64,000 nt of DNA from Bacillus sp. USDA818B3_A (GCF_009928415.1 NZ_JAABNN010000013.1:1-64000); one strand, 5' to 3'. Shown: positions 52,643 to 62,752, numbered from the stretch's first letter. Translations and numbers: made by a program. The notes: generated by a model not told the origin, from the sequence alone.

Positions 52643-53365
52643 TTGAACGAATATGAATTAAAAATTTATGACGAAGTGCAAGAATGGAAACGAAGACTGA
52701 TCAGGCGGTCAGGAATGATGAATCGGTTATCCAAAAAAGCTCAAGTGAAAATAAATGAGTGGATACCTGAAAAAGTTCATGAAATGATGACAGAAAGCAT
52801 TAAGGCAATGGTAAAGACCACTCTTTTTGGGTCGCAGCTGACTACTAGTAAGGACCATGCTGCCGGACTAACGCTGGAAGAAAAAGATGAATTAGTCCGG
52901 AAAAAGATGGCTGTTTATCAAAAAACGGCCATTGTTGAAGGAGCTGGGACAGGAGCAGGAGGGATATTACTGGGGCTGGCTGATTTTCCATTACTCTTAA
53001 CCATTAAAATGAAATTTCTCTTCGAAGCAGCCTCTATTTATGGATTTGATACAAGAAGCTATGAAGAGAGATTATTTATTCTCCATGTATTTCAATTAGC
53101 TTTTTCAAGCGATGACATTCGAAAAAACACTTTATTGGAAATTGAACAATGGGAAAATAGAAAGGAAGAGCTCTCAGAAATGGACTGGCGGAAGTTTCAG
53201 CAGGAATACAGGGATTATATTGACCTCGCAAAACTCTTTCAGCTTGTACCAGGAATCGGAGCGTTTGTCGGTGCCTATGCCAACAATAATCTCTTAAAAA
53301 CGTTAGGGGAAACAGCAATGAATGCCTATCGCTTAAGACTGCTGCAAAAAGCCCCTGAATTATAA
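52643..53365 (+). CDS. ecsC: EcsC family protein
   Basis: A 240-aa protein of the EcsC family. The central segment AIVEGAGTGAGGILLGLADFPLLL is the family hallmark and may insert into or touch the membrane; the rest is helical and charged. Function unknown. It starts at TTG 52643, five bases after AAAGGAGAGGG. Located at the end of the ecs cluster as in B. subtilis. Confidence 0.9.
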   Translation: MNEYELKIYDEVQEWKRRLIRRSGMMNRLSKKAQVKINEWIPEKVHEMMTESIKAMVKTTLFGSQLTTSKDHAAGLTLEEKDELVRKKMAVYQKTAIVEGAGTGAGGILLGLADFPLLLTIKMKFLFEAASIYGFDTRSYEERLFILHVFQLAFSSDDIRKNTLLEIEQWENRKEELSEMDWRKFQQEYRDYIDLAKLFQLVPGIGAFVGAYANNNLLKTLGETAMNAYRLRLLQKAPEL

Positions 53366-53373
53366 TCAGGGGC
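53351..53373. terminator. bidirectional hairpin between ecsC and yhaA
   Basis: Palindrome gcccctga/tcaggggc overlapping the ecsC stop; short T-tracts only. Confidence 0.65.
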
Positions 53374-53382
53374 AATGGATGT

Positions 53383-54558
53383 TTATTCGTTATGGACTTT
53401 TAAGCTTAAGGAACCCAATGTTTTTGCGGCAATTAACATTGCTTTTTCATCAATATCAAATTTAGGATGGTGATGCGGGTATCCATCTTCTTCTCGTACG
53501 GGCTTTGCACCGGTGAAAAAGAAGGTGCCAGGCACTTTTTCTAAGTAATAAGCAAAGTCTTCCCCACCCATTTGTGGTTCAGTTTCTTCAATATTTTGAA
53601 CCTCTGGCACATGCCCGGCACATCCGATGAGAAAATTGGTTTCTTTTTCATGGTTCACGACAGCAGGATAACCTCTAATAAAGTCAAACTGATAAGAACT
53701 TCCTGCAGTGTAACAAGTACCTTGGATAATTCTTTCCATTTCAACTTCAATAAACTGCCTCAGCTCTTCATTAAAGGTCCGAACGGTGCCTGTCAGCTTG
53801 GCTTTATCAGCAATCACATTAAAAGCATTATCAGCAATAAACGATGCTACTGTAACTACCGCTGCATCAACAGGATTCATTTTGCGGCTGACAATTTGCT
53901 GGAGATTTACAACAAGCTGGGAGGCTGTCAATATGGCGTCCCTAGTTTTATGCGGCTGGGCGCCGTGCCCGCCCTTCCCTTGAATCTCTATTTCAAAACG
54001 ATCGGCAGCCGCCATAATTGGACCTGTTCGGTATTGAATTGTTCCGGTTGGTTCACTTGCCCATAGGTGGGTACCGAAAATGACATCCACGCCTTCTAAA
54101 CAGCCTGCTTCAATCATGCTTGCCGCCCCGCCTGGTGCATATTCCTCGGCGTGTTGATGAATAAAAACATAAGTACCTTCTAATTCATCCCTGAGTTCAT
54201 GTAAGGTTTTTGCCAGAACAAGCAGGGTAGCTGTATGTCCGTCATGTCCACAGGCATGCATGACACCGGGAACTAAGGATTTATATGGAACGTCCTTTTC
54301 ATCTTGAATCGGCAGGGCATCAAAATCTGCCCGTAATGCGACCGTCTTACCGGGTTTTTTACCATAAACTTTTGCAACAACCCCATTACCGCCAACCTGC
54401 CCTTTTACTTCAATATTTAAATTCTCATAATAGGCTTGAATATATTCAGCGGTGTTATATTCTTGAAAGGACAACTCGGGATGCTGATGGAGATAGCGCC
54501 GGATGGCGACCATGTCATCATAATAACCTTCTAATTTAGAAAACAGGTTGTTCAACAT
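53383..54558 (-). CDS. yhaA: M20-family amidohydrolase YhaA
   Basis: A 391-aa metal-dependent amidohydrolase/N-acyl-amino-acid deacylase. Motifs: RRYLHQHPELSFQEYNT, the metal-binding HACGHDGH (Cys and His ligands), HQHAEE with the catalytic Glu, and GGEDFAYYLEKVPG. ATG 54558 follows GGGAGG by seven bases; a longer frame to 54675 has no ribosome site. Matches YhaA of B. subtilis in size and location. The precise substrate is unknown. Confidence 0.92.
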   Translation of the reverse strand: MLNNLFSKLEGYYDDMVAIRRYLHQHPELSFQEYNTAEYIQAYYENLNIEVKGQVGGNGVVAKVYGKKPGKTVALRADFDALPIQDEKDVPYKSLVPGVMHACGHDGHTATLLVLAKTLHELRDELEGTYVFIHQHAEEYAPGGAASMIEAGCLEGVDVIFGTHLWASEPTGTIQYRTGPIMAAADRFEIEIQGKGGHGAQPHKTRDAILTASQLVVNLQQIVSRKMNPVDAAVVTVASFIADNAFNVIADKAKLTGTVRTFNEELRQFIEVEMERIIQGTCYTAGSSYQFDFIRGYPAVVNHEKETNFLIGCAGHVPEVQNIEETEPQMGGEDFAYYLEKVPGTFFFTGAKPVREEDGYPHHHPKFDIDEKAMLIAAKTLGSLSLKVHNE

Positions 54559-54706
54559 ATGTAATCCTCCCTTTTGGTAGAATAGTAAGAATCTATTTTC
54601 AAACAATTTTAACACTTTTAACATGATAATATAGATTTTTACATTTATTTTTTTTATACTTTTAAAAGTATGCAAAAAACAGTTTCAAAGGGATGGGGAG
54701 ATTTTT

Positions 54707-55342
54707 TTGAGAAAGAAATCGTTTATTTTTCTAATACTTGCCGTTTTCATTGCATTATTTACATCTATTAAGGTCGCTTTACACGGCTCTTTCTGGATCG
54801 ATTCATATGTTGCCGGCCTTTTTTCACATGTACCCGATGCACTCATTCCATTTTTTATTCAAGTCACCGAATTGGGAGATAAGCTTGGAATCGGGATTGT
54901 CGCTTTGATTATGCTAGTCTGGTTATTGCTCTTAAAACGCAATTATCCTGGGGCAGCAATGTTGGCATTATCGGTAGCCTTAGGGAATGAAGCTAGTAAA
55001 CTAATAAAAGATTGGCTGGTTCGTCCGAGACCTGATTTAGAACACCTTGTTCATGTGAAAAGCTACAGCTATCCAAGCGGTCATGCCATGGTGGGGATGA
55101 TCCTTTACTTTACGTGCGCCTATTTACTGATCGAGGCCATTCAGTCGAAATCAGCAAAATGGCTGATTGCACTTTTGGCTGCCGTTTTACTACTCCTCAT
55201 TGGTGCAAGCCGGATTATTTTACAAGTCCATTATCCTTCTGATGTATTTGGTGGGTATGCACTAGGTTTTATTTGGACTTCTATCTGGATATTTTTCTAT
55301 AAATACTTTAAAAATCGATATGAGAAGAAGAGGCCGAGTTAA
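54707..55342 (+). CDS. PAP2-family membrane phosphatase
   Basis: A 211-aa protein with six helices and the three PAP2 motifs: KDWLVRPRP, YPSGHAMVG and ASRIILQVHYPSDVFGG. Such enzymes dephosphorylate undecaprenyl pyrophosphate or phosphatidylglycerol phosphate at the membrane. It starts at TTG 54707 after GGGGAGA. Not part of the B. subtilis order at this place, so probably an insertion between yhaA and yhfA. Confidence 0.9.
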   Translation: MRKKSFIFLILAVFIALFTSIKVALHGSFWIDSYVAGLFSHVPDALIPFFIQVTELGDKLGIGIVALIMLVWLLLLKRNYPGAAMLALSVALGNEASKLIKDWLVRPRPDLEHLVHVKSYSYPSGHAMVGMILYFTCAYLLIEAIQSKSAKWLIALLAAVLLLLIGASRIILQVHYPSDVFGGYALGFIWTSIWIFFYKYFKNRYEKKRPS

Positions 55343-55358
55343 CCCCGGCCTCTTCTTT
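55324..55358. terminator. bidirectional terminator between the PAP2 gene and yhfA
   Basis: Stem aagaagaggccg/cggcctcttctt, overlapping the 3' end of the PAP2 gene. Confidence 0.85.
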
Positions 55359-56748
55359 ATATTAGAAACATCGCAACAATGGTTGTAACCAACAGGCCGA
55401 TACAGACTGGAACAAGATTTCGTCTGGCCAATTCAAACGGATCTACATTACAAATGGCAGCTGCAGGTATTAAAGCCCAAGGGACAAGAGTTCCGCCGCC
55501 TACCCAAATAGCTGCAATTTGCCCTAGAGCTGTCAGTGTCGCGGCACCCTTGCCGATGGCAGCAGCAAACAACCCGGCAATCGATCCAGCAAGCGAAATT
55601 CCTGAGAAGCCTGAACCGTCTAAGCCGGTAATCGCTCCAACGGCAGTGAGTGTGATTGCTCCTACTTGTTTACTTAACGGTACAATATTTGCAAGGGCTA
55701 TACCCAAATCATTAACAATGCCGTGGGAGGCTTTTGGTAAATATTCTCCGATGATTGTTGTAAAACCGCTGTCCCCTAAATAGAAGAAGGCGGCAATCGG
55801 AATCACAGGACCAAACACCTTAAATCCAAACTGAAATCCTTCAATTAAATATTGCGTTGTTTTTTCAAGGCCTTTGTTTTTATGGCTAGTGAGGGTAATG
55901 AGAAGCAGGATGAGTATGGAAGTTCCGCCCACTAAGGCTGTAGCATCTCCGCCGGTTAAATTGAGAACGGTCATAGCAGCTACGTCCGCCACAAATAATA
56001 TCGGCACCAAAATAGCGAAGAAACGTCTTTGGGCAAGAGTTAAGAGGCTGGGTTTTTCATTGTCAGACGAGTCGGGCAAAACGGTTGAAGTGGATTGAAG
56101 GGTTCCGCGTTTTAAATCCCTTCTTAAAAAATAGAAGGCAGTAACCGTGGTGACAATCCCCATGACAAAAACGAGTGGGATACTGGCGTCTAAAACTTCT
56201 TGGACCGGGAGTCCGGCGGCATCTGCCGTTAGTTTAGGCGCCGCTTGGATAACAAAGTCTCCTGATAGAGCGATTCCGTGTCCGAACAGGTTCATGGCCA
56301 TGGCAACTCCCAGGGCAGGCAGACCAGCTCTGATCGCCACTGGAAGTAAAACTGCACCTAGCAGAGCAACAGCAGGGGATGGCCAAAAGAACCAAGAAAT
56401 CACCATCATTAAGATACCAATCGTCCAGTAAGCAAGACCTGGATTACGGATCAACTTTCGAAAAGGTGAAATCATAACATCATTTATTCCGGTTGACGTT
56501 AGCGTATGGCTCATTGCAACAATGATAGAAATAACAAGAATGGTTGATAACAATTCTGTAATAGCATAGCTAAAGCTATTAAAAATACTGCTGATGGAGT
56601 GACTTAAACTTCCTGTTGCTGTCAGAGCAATCAAGAAGATCCCGAGAATACAAACAATGCTGGTGTCCCTTCTCATAACCATAAAGCCAATGATTAAAAG
56701 AATAAAAGCAACATAGATCCAATGAAGGGCTGTAAGTTCAATAAGCAT
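55357..56748 (-). CDS. yhfA: YhfA membrane transporter
   Basis: A 463-aa membrane protein with 11-12 helices, the same length as B. subtilis YhfA, an uncharacterised carrier of the ion-transporter superfamily. Two similar halves each hold Gly/Ser-rich broken helices (GLDGSGFSGISLAGS, GHGIALSGDFVIQ), as in organic-anion carriers. Substrate unknown. hmoB lies upstream on the same strand, separated by a terminator. Confidence 0.85.
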   Translation of the reverse strand: MLIELTALHWIYVAFILLIIGFMVMRRDTSIVCILGIFLIALTATGSLSHSISSIFNSFSYAITELLSTILVISIIVAMSHTLTSTGINDVMISPFRKLIRNPGLAYWTIGILMMVISWFFWPSPAVALLGAVLLPVAIRAGLPALGVAMAMNLFGHGIALSGDFVIQAAPKLTADAAGLPVQEVLDASIPLVFVMGIVTTVTAFYFLRRDLKRGTLQSTSTVLPDSSDNEKPSLLTLAQRRFFAILVPILFVADVAAMTVLNLTGGDATALVGGTSILILLLITLTSHKNKGLEKTTQYLIEGFQFGFKVFGPVIPIAAFFYLGDSGFTTIIGEYLPKASHGIVNDLGIALANIVPLSKQVGAITLTAVGAITGLDGSGFSGISLAGSIAGLFAAAIGKGAATLTALGQIAAIWVGGGTLVPWALIPAAAICNVDPFELARRNLVPVCIGLLVTTIVAMFLI

Positions 56749-56768
56749 ATTTATCCTCCTTTCTGATC

Positions 56769-56790
56769 ATAAAAGGGCTATAGCCCTTTT
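56769..56790. repeat. short palindrome upstream of yhfA
   Basis: aaaagggctatagcccttttt reads as a perfect hairpin on either strand. It may terminate read-through from hmoB or lie in the yhfA leader. Confidence 0.5.
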
Positions 56791-56846
56791 TATGGTGTAA
56801 TACAGAATATGTAATCACCGCTAAGTGGTGAGGTGGAGAAATAAAA

Positions 56847-56872
56847 AAAATGGAGTCAGAGAACTCCATTTT
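56847..56872 (-). terminator. intrinsic terminator after hmoB
   Basis: Minus-strand stem aaaatggagt/actccatttt followed by T residues, just past the hmoB stop. Confidence 0.85.
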
Positions 56873-56884
56873 GCCTTAACGTAT

Positions 56885-57379
56885 TTAATTTTTTCCCGCC
56901 ATTGTATATTTGCTTAGATAGGGTGTGCCTGTTAAAATCTTTTGCGTCGCGTCGAAGCCAGCTTTTAGCTGATCAAAAATGGAATTAGAACTCTGCCATT
57001 TTTGATACAAGACTTTGCTTTCCCATAAAGTTAAGATGATATAAGGAGAAGAGGTTAAAGGCCGAAGTAATCGCAGTGCTGTCAGACCTTGGGCGGTTAC
57101 GACCGATCCTGTGAGTTGTTTGAACTGATGTTCAAATAATGGCCGTCCTTCATCTGAAACGGATATGTTATTCATTACAACAAATCCTTCATTTTTCAAT
57201 TCTCCATAGGATTCCAAAACTTCGTATTTGCGCGGTTCGTTAAAGACGGCGGGGACCTTGGTTTCATGGAGCAGGACCGCACCATTTTCATTCATCATTG
57301 CGTACATGTGTTCATTGGGATATTTGTCCTCAATTTTTCTTAAATAATCCAGTGTACCAGCAGTAATATAAATATTCAT
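56885..57379 (-). CDS. hmoB: haem-degrading monooxygenase HmoB
   Basis: A 164-aa protein with a C-terminal antibiotic-biosynthesis-monooxygenase (ABM) ferredoxin-like fold (about 60-160; ILTLWESKVLYQKWQSS) and an N-terminal variable domain. B. subtilis HmoB (YhgC, 166 aa) opens haem to release iron. It is divergent from hemE, placing a haem-breakdown gene beside haem synthesis. Confidence 0.88.
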   Translation of the reverse strand: MNIYITAGTLDYLRKIEDKYPNEHMYAMMNENGAVLLHETKVPAVFNEPRKYEVLESYGELKNEGFVVMNNISVSDEGRPLFEHQFKQLTGSVVTAQGLTALRLLRPLTSSPYIILTLWESKVLYQKWQSSNSIFDQLKAGFDATQKILTGTPYLSKYTMAGKN

Positions 57380-57623
57380 ATGTTTCTCACCCCTAAAATG
57401 AATTCTCTATACAATATACTTCCCTATTTTCAGTATGCACCTATATGTTTAGACAAAATTGGTAAGTTAAAAACGACTTTTTTTTGACAGATACTATTGA
57501 AACCTATACAGCAGACAGGTTTAATCGATATATTGAAGTCAGCTCATGTATCAATGGTTTTTAATTTTTACTTCAATATATTAAAATGGAAAACAGACAG
57601 TCTTTGAAAGGTGGACATTCTTC

Positions 57624-58670
57624 ATGACAAGAACCATTAATGAAACATTTTTAAAAGCCGCTAGAGGTGAAAAAACAGATCATGTACCTGTATGGTATAT
57701 GCGGCAGGCTGGCCGCTCGCAGCCAGAGTATAGAGAGATAAAAGAAAAATATTCCTTATTTGAAATTACTCATCAGCCTGAGCTTTGTGCCTATGTTACA
57801 CGCCTGCCTGTGGAACAATATAACGTTGATGCCGCCATTTTATATAAAGATATTATGACACCGCTCCCAGCGATTGGGGTGGATGTAGAAATTAAGGGCG
57901 GTGTTGGCCCCGTCATTGATCAACCGATTCGTTCTTTGGCCGATGTAGAAAAATTGGGCGAAATACATCCGGAAGAAGACGTTCCATATGTATTGGAAAC
58001 AATCAAATTACTAACACAAGAACAGTTAAATGTACCATTAATCGGTTTCTCTGGTGCGCCATTTACGCTTGCCAGCTATATGATAGAGGGCGGCCCATCC
58101 AAAAACTATAATAAAACAAAAGCATTTATGTATTCGGAGCCTAAGGCTTGGTTTGCGTTAATGGACAAACTTGGCGTTATGATTATTACATATGTTAAGT
58201 CACAAATTAATGCCGGTGCAAAAGCCATTCAAATCTTTGATTCCTGGGTAGGTGCCTTGAATGTAGAAGATTACCGTTATTTTATCAAACCGATTATGAA
58301 TCGAATCTTCACTTCCTTAAAAGAAGAAAATGTTCCGTTAATTATGTTTGGCGTAGGGGCAAGCCATCTTGCCTTAGAATGGAATGATCTGCCGCTCGAT
58401 GTGGTCGGTTTAGATTGGCGGTTACCTATTCGAGAAGCAAGAGAATTGGGTATCCATAAAACTGTCCAAGGCAACCTTGATCCAGCGATTCTTTTGGCTC
58501 CATGGGAAGTCATTGAAGAGAGAGCTAAAGAAATCTTAGACCAAGGCATGGCACAAGACGGGTATATCTTTAATTTAGGTCATGGTGTGTTTCCTTCAGT
58601 AAATCCGGACACATTGAAAAGGCTGACTTCTTTTATTCATGAATATTCAGCAGCCAAATTGAGCCGCTGA
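57624..58670 (+). CDS. hemE: uroporphyrinogen decarboxylase
   Basis: Converts uroporphyrinogen III to coproporphyrinogen III in haem synthesis; cytoplasmic homodimer. The 348-aa protein has the signature [15 protein letters not shown] with the catalytic region, the second signature [17 protein letters not shown], and [13 protein letters not shown]. The ribosome site GAAAGGTGG precedes the ATG. Followed by a terminator before hemH, unlike the compact B. subtilis operon. Confidence 0.96.
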   Translation: MTRTINETFLKAARGEKTDHVPVWYMRQAGRSQPEYREIKEKYSLFEITHQPELCAYVTRLPVEQYNVDAAILYKDIMTPLPAIGVDVEIKGGVGPVIDQPIRSLADVEKLGEIHPEEDVPYVLETIKLLTQEQLNVPLIGFSGAPFTLASYMIEGGPSKNYNKTKAFMYSEPKAWFALMDKLGVMIITYVKSQINAGAKAIQIFDSWVGALNVEDYRYFIKPIMNRIFTSLKEENVPLIMFGVGASHLALEWNDLPLDVVGLDWRLPIREARELGIHKTVQGNLDPAILLAPWEVIEERAKEILDQGMAQDGYIFNLGHGVFPSVNPDTLKRLTSFIHEYSAAKLSR

Positions 58671-58742
58671 TTTTAAAAAAATAAGTCATTAAATTGGTAA
58701 GCAGTCCGATTTTTTGGCACAATATAATCAGTTGTTTATAAA

Positions 58743-58783
58743 AAAAGGCATTAAAGGATCCAAAGCCTATAATGCCTTTTTAC
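58743..58783 (+). terminator. terminator between hemE and hemH
   Basis: Stem aaaaggcatt/aatgcctttt with an 18-base loop that holds a smaller palindrome (ggatcc), then T residues. Confidence 0.75.
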
Positions 58784-58822
58784 ATAATTTCCTAAAGCAG
58801 AGCTAAAACGAGGTGCACGTAA

Positions 58823-59755
58823 ATGACAAAGAAACGAATGGGTCTGTTAGTCATGGCATATGGTACCCCATATTCATTTGATGACTTAGTGCCTTACTAT
58901 ACCCATATCCGGCATGGCCGAAAACCTACCCCTGAGATGATTGACGATCTTAGGAATCGATATGAGGCAATTGGCGGAATCTCTCCGCTGGCTAGAATTA
59001 CGATAGACCAAGCTGAAAAGCTTGAAAAACATCTTAATCAAATTCAAGATGAAATTGAATTTAAAATGTATTTAGGACTAAAACATATTGAACCTTTCAT
59101 TGAAGATGCCGTAAAAAAAATGCATGAGGATGGAATCGAAGAGGCGGTAAGTCTCGTCCTTGCCCCGCATTTTTCAACTTTCAGCGTTAAATCTTATAAT
59201 GGAAGAGCGGTAGAGGAAGCTGAAAAATTAGGCGGTTTAAAAATAAGCACAATTGAGAGCTGGTACCAGGAACCTAAATTTATCGACTACTGGGCTGATC
59301 AAGTAAAAAATATTTTTAACCAAATGACCGAAGCGGAAATAGAACAGGCAGTATTGATCGTTTCTGCTCACAGTCTGCCTGAGAAAATTCTTCAACTGGG
59401 GGACCCATACCCTAGCCAGCTCCAAGAAACAGCAGAATTAATTGCCAATCAAGCGGGCATTAAAAACGTTGAAATTGGCTGGCAAAGTGCCGGCAATACA
59501 CCAGAACCATGGATTGGTCCGGATGTTCAGGACTTAACGCGGGATTTATATAATCAAAAACAATATAAATCTTTCGTCTATGCACCTGTTGGTTTCGTTT
59601 GTGACCATCTTGAGGTGTTATACGATAATGATATTGAATGTAAAACGGTAACGGATCAATTAGGCGCAAAATATTACCGTCCGGACATGCCAAACGCTAA
59701 AGATGTATTCATTGATTGTTTAGCAGACGTTGTCTTAAAAAGGATAGCGAAATAG
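58823..59755 (+). CDS. hemH: ferrochelatase (coproporphyrin III type)
   Basis: Inserts iron into coproporphyrin III in the Gram-positive haem pathway. It is 310 aa, as in B. subtilis. Visible key residues: His in [10 protein letters not shown] and the metal-site Glu in [14 protein letters not shown]. It starts [18 protein letters not shown] with the GAGGTG ribosome site. hemY, which follows hemH in B. subtilis, is absent here; the next gene is yhfI. Confidence 0.95.
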   Translation: MTKKRMGLLVMAYGTPYSFDDLVPYYTHIRHGRKPTPEMIDDLRNRYEAIGGISPLARITIDQAEKLEKHLNQIQDEIEFKMYLGLKHIEPFIEDAVKKMHEDGIEEAVSLVLAPHFSTFSVKSYNGRAVEEAEKLGGLKISTIESWYQEPKFIDYWADQVKNIFNQMTEAEIEQAVLIVSAHSLPEKILQLGDPYPSQLQETAELIANQAGIKNVEIGWQSAGNTPEPWIGPDVQDLTRDLYNQKQYKSFVYAPVGFVCDHLEVLYDNDIECKTVTDQLGAKYYRPDMPNAKDVFIDCLADVVLKRIAK

Positions 59756-59858
59756 TACTCTTATAGAAGCTGTAGAATGGGGGGACCAATTAGTCCCCAA
59801 TTCTTTTAGGCAAATCATATCAATGGAAAAAAAGAGCCTTTATAAGGGCAATTAAACC

Positions 59859-59889
59859 AGAAGCTGTTCCATAAGATCAGCTTCTTTTT
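59859..59889 (+). terminator. intrinsic terminator after hemH
   Basis: Stem agaagctg/cagcttct followed by TTTTT. Confidence 0.85.
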
Positions 59890-59957
59890 GCGATGTTGTG
59901 AATAATTCCAGGTTTTTGAGAATATTAAAGTTAGACTATAGAACTGGAGGAGATTAG

Positions 59958-60692
59958 ATGAAATTGACAGTGATTGGATATTGGGGTGGTTATCCTAAAA
60001 AAAATGCTGCAAGTTCGGGTTATCTATTGGAACATGAAGGTTTCCAATTACTAATTGATTGTGGCAGCGGTGTCCTATCAAAACTGCAAAATATCATACA
60101 ACCTGAAGAATTGGATGCCGTCATCCTTTCACATTACCACCCAGATCATATTGCAGATATTGGGGTTTTGCAGCATGCCAGGTTAATACAAGGATTCCTT
60201 GGGAATACACTCCCTAATCTGCCTGTCTACGGGCATTCTTTTGATGAACCGGAGTTTAGCAAACTAACCTATAAAACCATTACAAAAGGGATGGCCTATA
60301 ACCCTGATACAATTCTTTCAGCTGGTCCCTTTAAAATAGCATTTTTAAAAACGAATCACCCTGTTTCCTGTTATGCAATGAGAATAGAGGCGGGCGGGAA
60401 GACCCTTGTTTATACTGGTGACAGTTCCTTTAAAGAAGAGTTTGTTGAATTCAGTGACAATGCTGATGTTCTTCTATGTGAATGTAACTTTTATGGAAAT
60501 CAAAACGGTCAGTCGGCCGGTCATATGAATAGTCTGGAGGCAGGAAAGCTTGCCGAGAAAGCTAAGGTAAAACAGCTGATTCTTACTCACCTGCCGCATT
60601 ACGGGAATCTGGATGAGCTGGTTTCGGAAGCGTCTGGGGAATTTAGCGGTACAATAAAACTCGCAGAGGAATTCCTATCTATTTCACTATAA
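59958..60692 (+). CDS. yhfI: metallo-beta-lactamase-fold hydrolase YhfI
   Basis: A 244-aa cytoplasmic MBL-fold protein. Metal motif SHYHPDHIADI, then TNHPVSCYAMRIE, YTGDSSF and LTHLPHYG supply further ligands, the pattern of RNase Z-like and phosphodiesterase-like members. Substrate unknown. The ribosome site GGAGGAG precedes the ATG. Ten bases upstream of lplJ, so co-transcribed with it, as in B. subtilis. Confidence 0.9.
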   Translation: MKLTVIGYWGGYPKKNAASSGYLLEHEGFQLLIDCGSGVLSKLQNIIQPEELDAVILSHYHPDHIADIGVLQHARLIQGFLGNTLPNLPVYGHSFDEPEFSKLTYKTITKGMAYNPDTILSAGPFKIAFLKTNHPVSCYAMRIEAGGKTLVYTGDSSFKEEFVEFSDNADVLLCECNFYGNQNGQSAGHMNSLEAGKLAEKAKVKQLILTHLPHYGNLDELVSEASGEFSGTIKLAEEFLSISL

Positions 60693-60702
60693 GGAAGGTA
60701 TA

Positions 60703-61698
60703 ATGACCATGTTATTTATTGATAATAAAGGAATTACAGATCCGCGTATTAATCTGGCAATTGAAGAATATGCGTTGAAAAATCTAGATATAAACGAAAC
60801 GTATTTATTGTTTTACATAAATGAACCATCGATTATTATTGGTAAAAATCAAAATACGATCGAAGAAATCAATACGGACTATGTTGAACAGAATGGTATC
60901 CATGTCGTTCGCAGATTATCTGGAGGCGGCGCGGTGTACCATGACCTTGGAAATCTAAACTTTAGTTTCATTACGAAGGATGACGGGGAGAGCTTCCATA
61001 ATTTCCGTAAATTCACCGAGCCGGTCGTTGAAGCATTGCAAAAGTTAGGGGTAAACGCAATGTTGAGCGGGAGAAATGATTTAGAAGTTGAGGGCAGGAA
61101 AATCTCAGGGAATGCGCAATTTTCCACAAGGGGGAGAATGTTTAGTCATGGGACCCTTATGTTAAATTCGGAAATAGAGAATGTGGTATCAGCCTTAAAA
61201 GTAAAAAAAGATAAAATAGAATCAAAGGGAATTAAATCTGTTCGCAGCCGGGTGGCAAATATTTCGGAGTTTTTAACGGAAAAGATTAGTATAGAAGAAT
61301 TCCGTTCCTTACTATTAAGGAATATTTTCGGTGGTCAAGATGATATACCTGAATACATTTTAACAGAAGAAGACTGGGAAAAAATTCATCAGCTTTCCAA
61401 AGAGCGTTACCAAAACTGGGACTGGAATTATGGAAAGTCACCAAAGTTTAATCTTCAGCACTCGCATCGTTTCCCGGTCGGTTCCATTGATGTCCGCTTA
61501 GAGGTAAATAAGGGATTAATCGAAAACTGTAAAATATATGGTGACTTCTTTGGGGTTGGAGAAGTAAGCGAGATTGAGAAAAAATTTACCGGAATCCGCT
61601 ATGAGAAAAGCGAAATTGAGCGGGTCCTTTCCGAGGTAGATACTAAGCATTATTTCGGGAATATATCAAAAGGGGAATTTATTGATTTAATCTATTAA
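60703..61698 (+). CDS. lplJ: lipoate-protein ligase LplJ
   Basis: Activates free lipoate with ATP and attaches it to E2 and GcvH proteins. The 331-aa protein has the BPL/LplA catalytic domain (RRLSGGGAVYHDLGN, then GRKISGNAQ with the lipoyl-AMP-binding Lys) and the C-terminal accessory domain (about 255-331). An ATG two codons downstream is an alternative start; the spacing to AAGGAAGG favours neither strongly. Confidence 0.95.
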   Translation: MTMLFIDNKGITDPRINLAIEEYALKNLDINETYLLFYINEPSIIIGKNQNTIEEINTDYVEQNGIHVVRRLSGGGAVYHDLGNLNFSFITKDDGESFHNFRKFTEPVVEALQKLGVNAMLSGRNDLEVEGRKISGNAQFSTRGRMFSHGTLMLNSEIENVVSALKVKKDKIESKGIKSVRSRVANISEFLTEKISIEEFRSLLLRNIFGGQDDIPEYILTEEDWEKIHQLSKERYQNWDWNYGKSPKFNLQHSHRFPVGSIDVRLEVNKGLIENCKIYGDFFGVGEVSEIEKKFTGIRYEKSEIERVLSEVDTKHYFGNISKGEFIDLIY

Positions 61699-61767
61699 TT
61701 ATATTGTCTGGACGCTTTAAAAAAGTCCATTCCTTGAACAGATAATAAATAGATAAAATTTTTAGTT

Positions 61768-61794
61768 AAGGCAGGCATTTTGTCTGCCTTTTTT
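61768..61794 (+). terminator. intrinsic terminator after lplJ
   Basis: Stem aaggcag/ctgcctt region with a short loop and six T. Confidence 0.85.
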
Positions 61795-61826
61795 GAATTC
61801 TTTAATAAAGTGGAGGAGGAGGAAGA

Positions 61827-62603
61827 ATGGAGCATATTTTACTTGAAGTAAAAGACTATGTTGCTGTTATTACTATTAATCGTGTAGAATCTTTAAATGC
61901 TTTTAATTACGATACGTTAATCGCATTAAAGGAAAAAATAGAAACGATCCGAAGTAATCAACAGGTTAGGGCAGTGATTTTTACCGGTGCAGGGGAAAAA
62001 GCTTTTAGTGCAGGTGCGGATTTAAAAGAACGGAAGCATTTAACAGATAGCCAAGTGAAACGTAATTTGTTTAAAATTAATGAGGTGTTTAATGAGATCG
62101 ATGCACTGCCGCAGCCCACGATTGCAGCCATTAATGGTTTTGCATTCGGCGGCGGGATGGAACTGGCGTTGGCCTGTGATTTTCGAATTGCAGCCGATCA
62201 TGCGGTGATGGGCTTAACAGAAACAAGTCTGGCCATCATTCCTGGAGCAGGCGGCACCCAGCGGCTCCCAAGATTAATTGGTCAGGCAAAAGCCTTGGAA
62301 CTTATCTTAACTGCGCGCAGGCTGTCAGCAAATGAAGCCTATGATTACGGATTATTAACAAAGGTGGTTAATCGAGGTGATTTGTTGAGTGAATCGATTG
62401 CTTTTTGCTCAACGCTTTTGGCAAATGGTCCGATCGCTGTCCAGCAAGCTAAATTTGCGATAAAAAATGGAATGAATACAGATCTACATACAGGCCTGCA
62501 GCTAGAACGAAAAGCCTATGAGGTGACCCTTCAAACGGAAGATCGAATCGAGGCCCTGCAAGCTTTCTCTGAAAAAAGAAAACCAGAGTTTAAAGGGAAA
62601 TAA
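61827..62603 (+). CDS. enoyl-CoA hydratase
   Basis: A 258-aa crotonase that hydrates trans-2-enoyl-CoA. In contrast to YhaR, both catalytic glutamates are present: the first in FGGGMELALACDFRI and the second in LTETSLAIIPGAGGTQ. Oxyanion-hole segment AFSAGADLKE. The C-terminus EAFSEKRKPEFKGK is typical of short-chain hydratases. The ribosome site GGAGGAGGA is very strong. No other beta-oxidation genes are adjacent. Confidence 0.92.
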   Translation: MEHILLEVKDYVAVITINRVESLNAFNYDTLIALKEKIETIRSNQQVRAVIFTGAGEKAFSAGADLKERKHLTDSQVKRNLFKINEVFNEIDALPQPTIAAINGFAFGGGMELALACDFRIAADHAVMGLTETSLAIIPGAGGTQRLPRLIGQAKALELILTARRLSANEAYDYGLLTKVVNRGDLLSESIAFCSTLLANGPIAVQQAKFAIKNGMNTDLHTGLQLERKAYEVTLQTEDRIEALQAFSEKRKPEFKGK

Positions 62604-62626
62604 CACGGTGCCTGGCACCGTGTTTA
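62602..62626 (+). terminator. intrinsic terminator after the enoyl-CoA hydratase gene
   Basis: Perfect 11-bp stem aacacggtgcc/ggcaccgtgtt overlapping the stop codon, then TTATTT. Confidence 0.85.
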
Positions 62627-62752
62627 TTTCTTGTCCGTTTATTTTTTAAAAAGATACTGGTAAAGTACGGTTTTCGAGTAACTATGGTTCTAAATCCAAC
62701 TTTTTAAACTAAACTAGGTATAGAGAGGTTGTACAAAAAGGGGGACAAAATC

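Noticed and set aside
54559-54675. A 39-codon N-terminal extension of YhaA
   Set aside because: ATG 54558 has a strong ribosome site and gives the expected family length.
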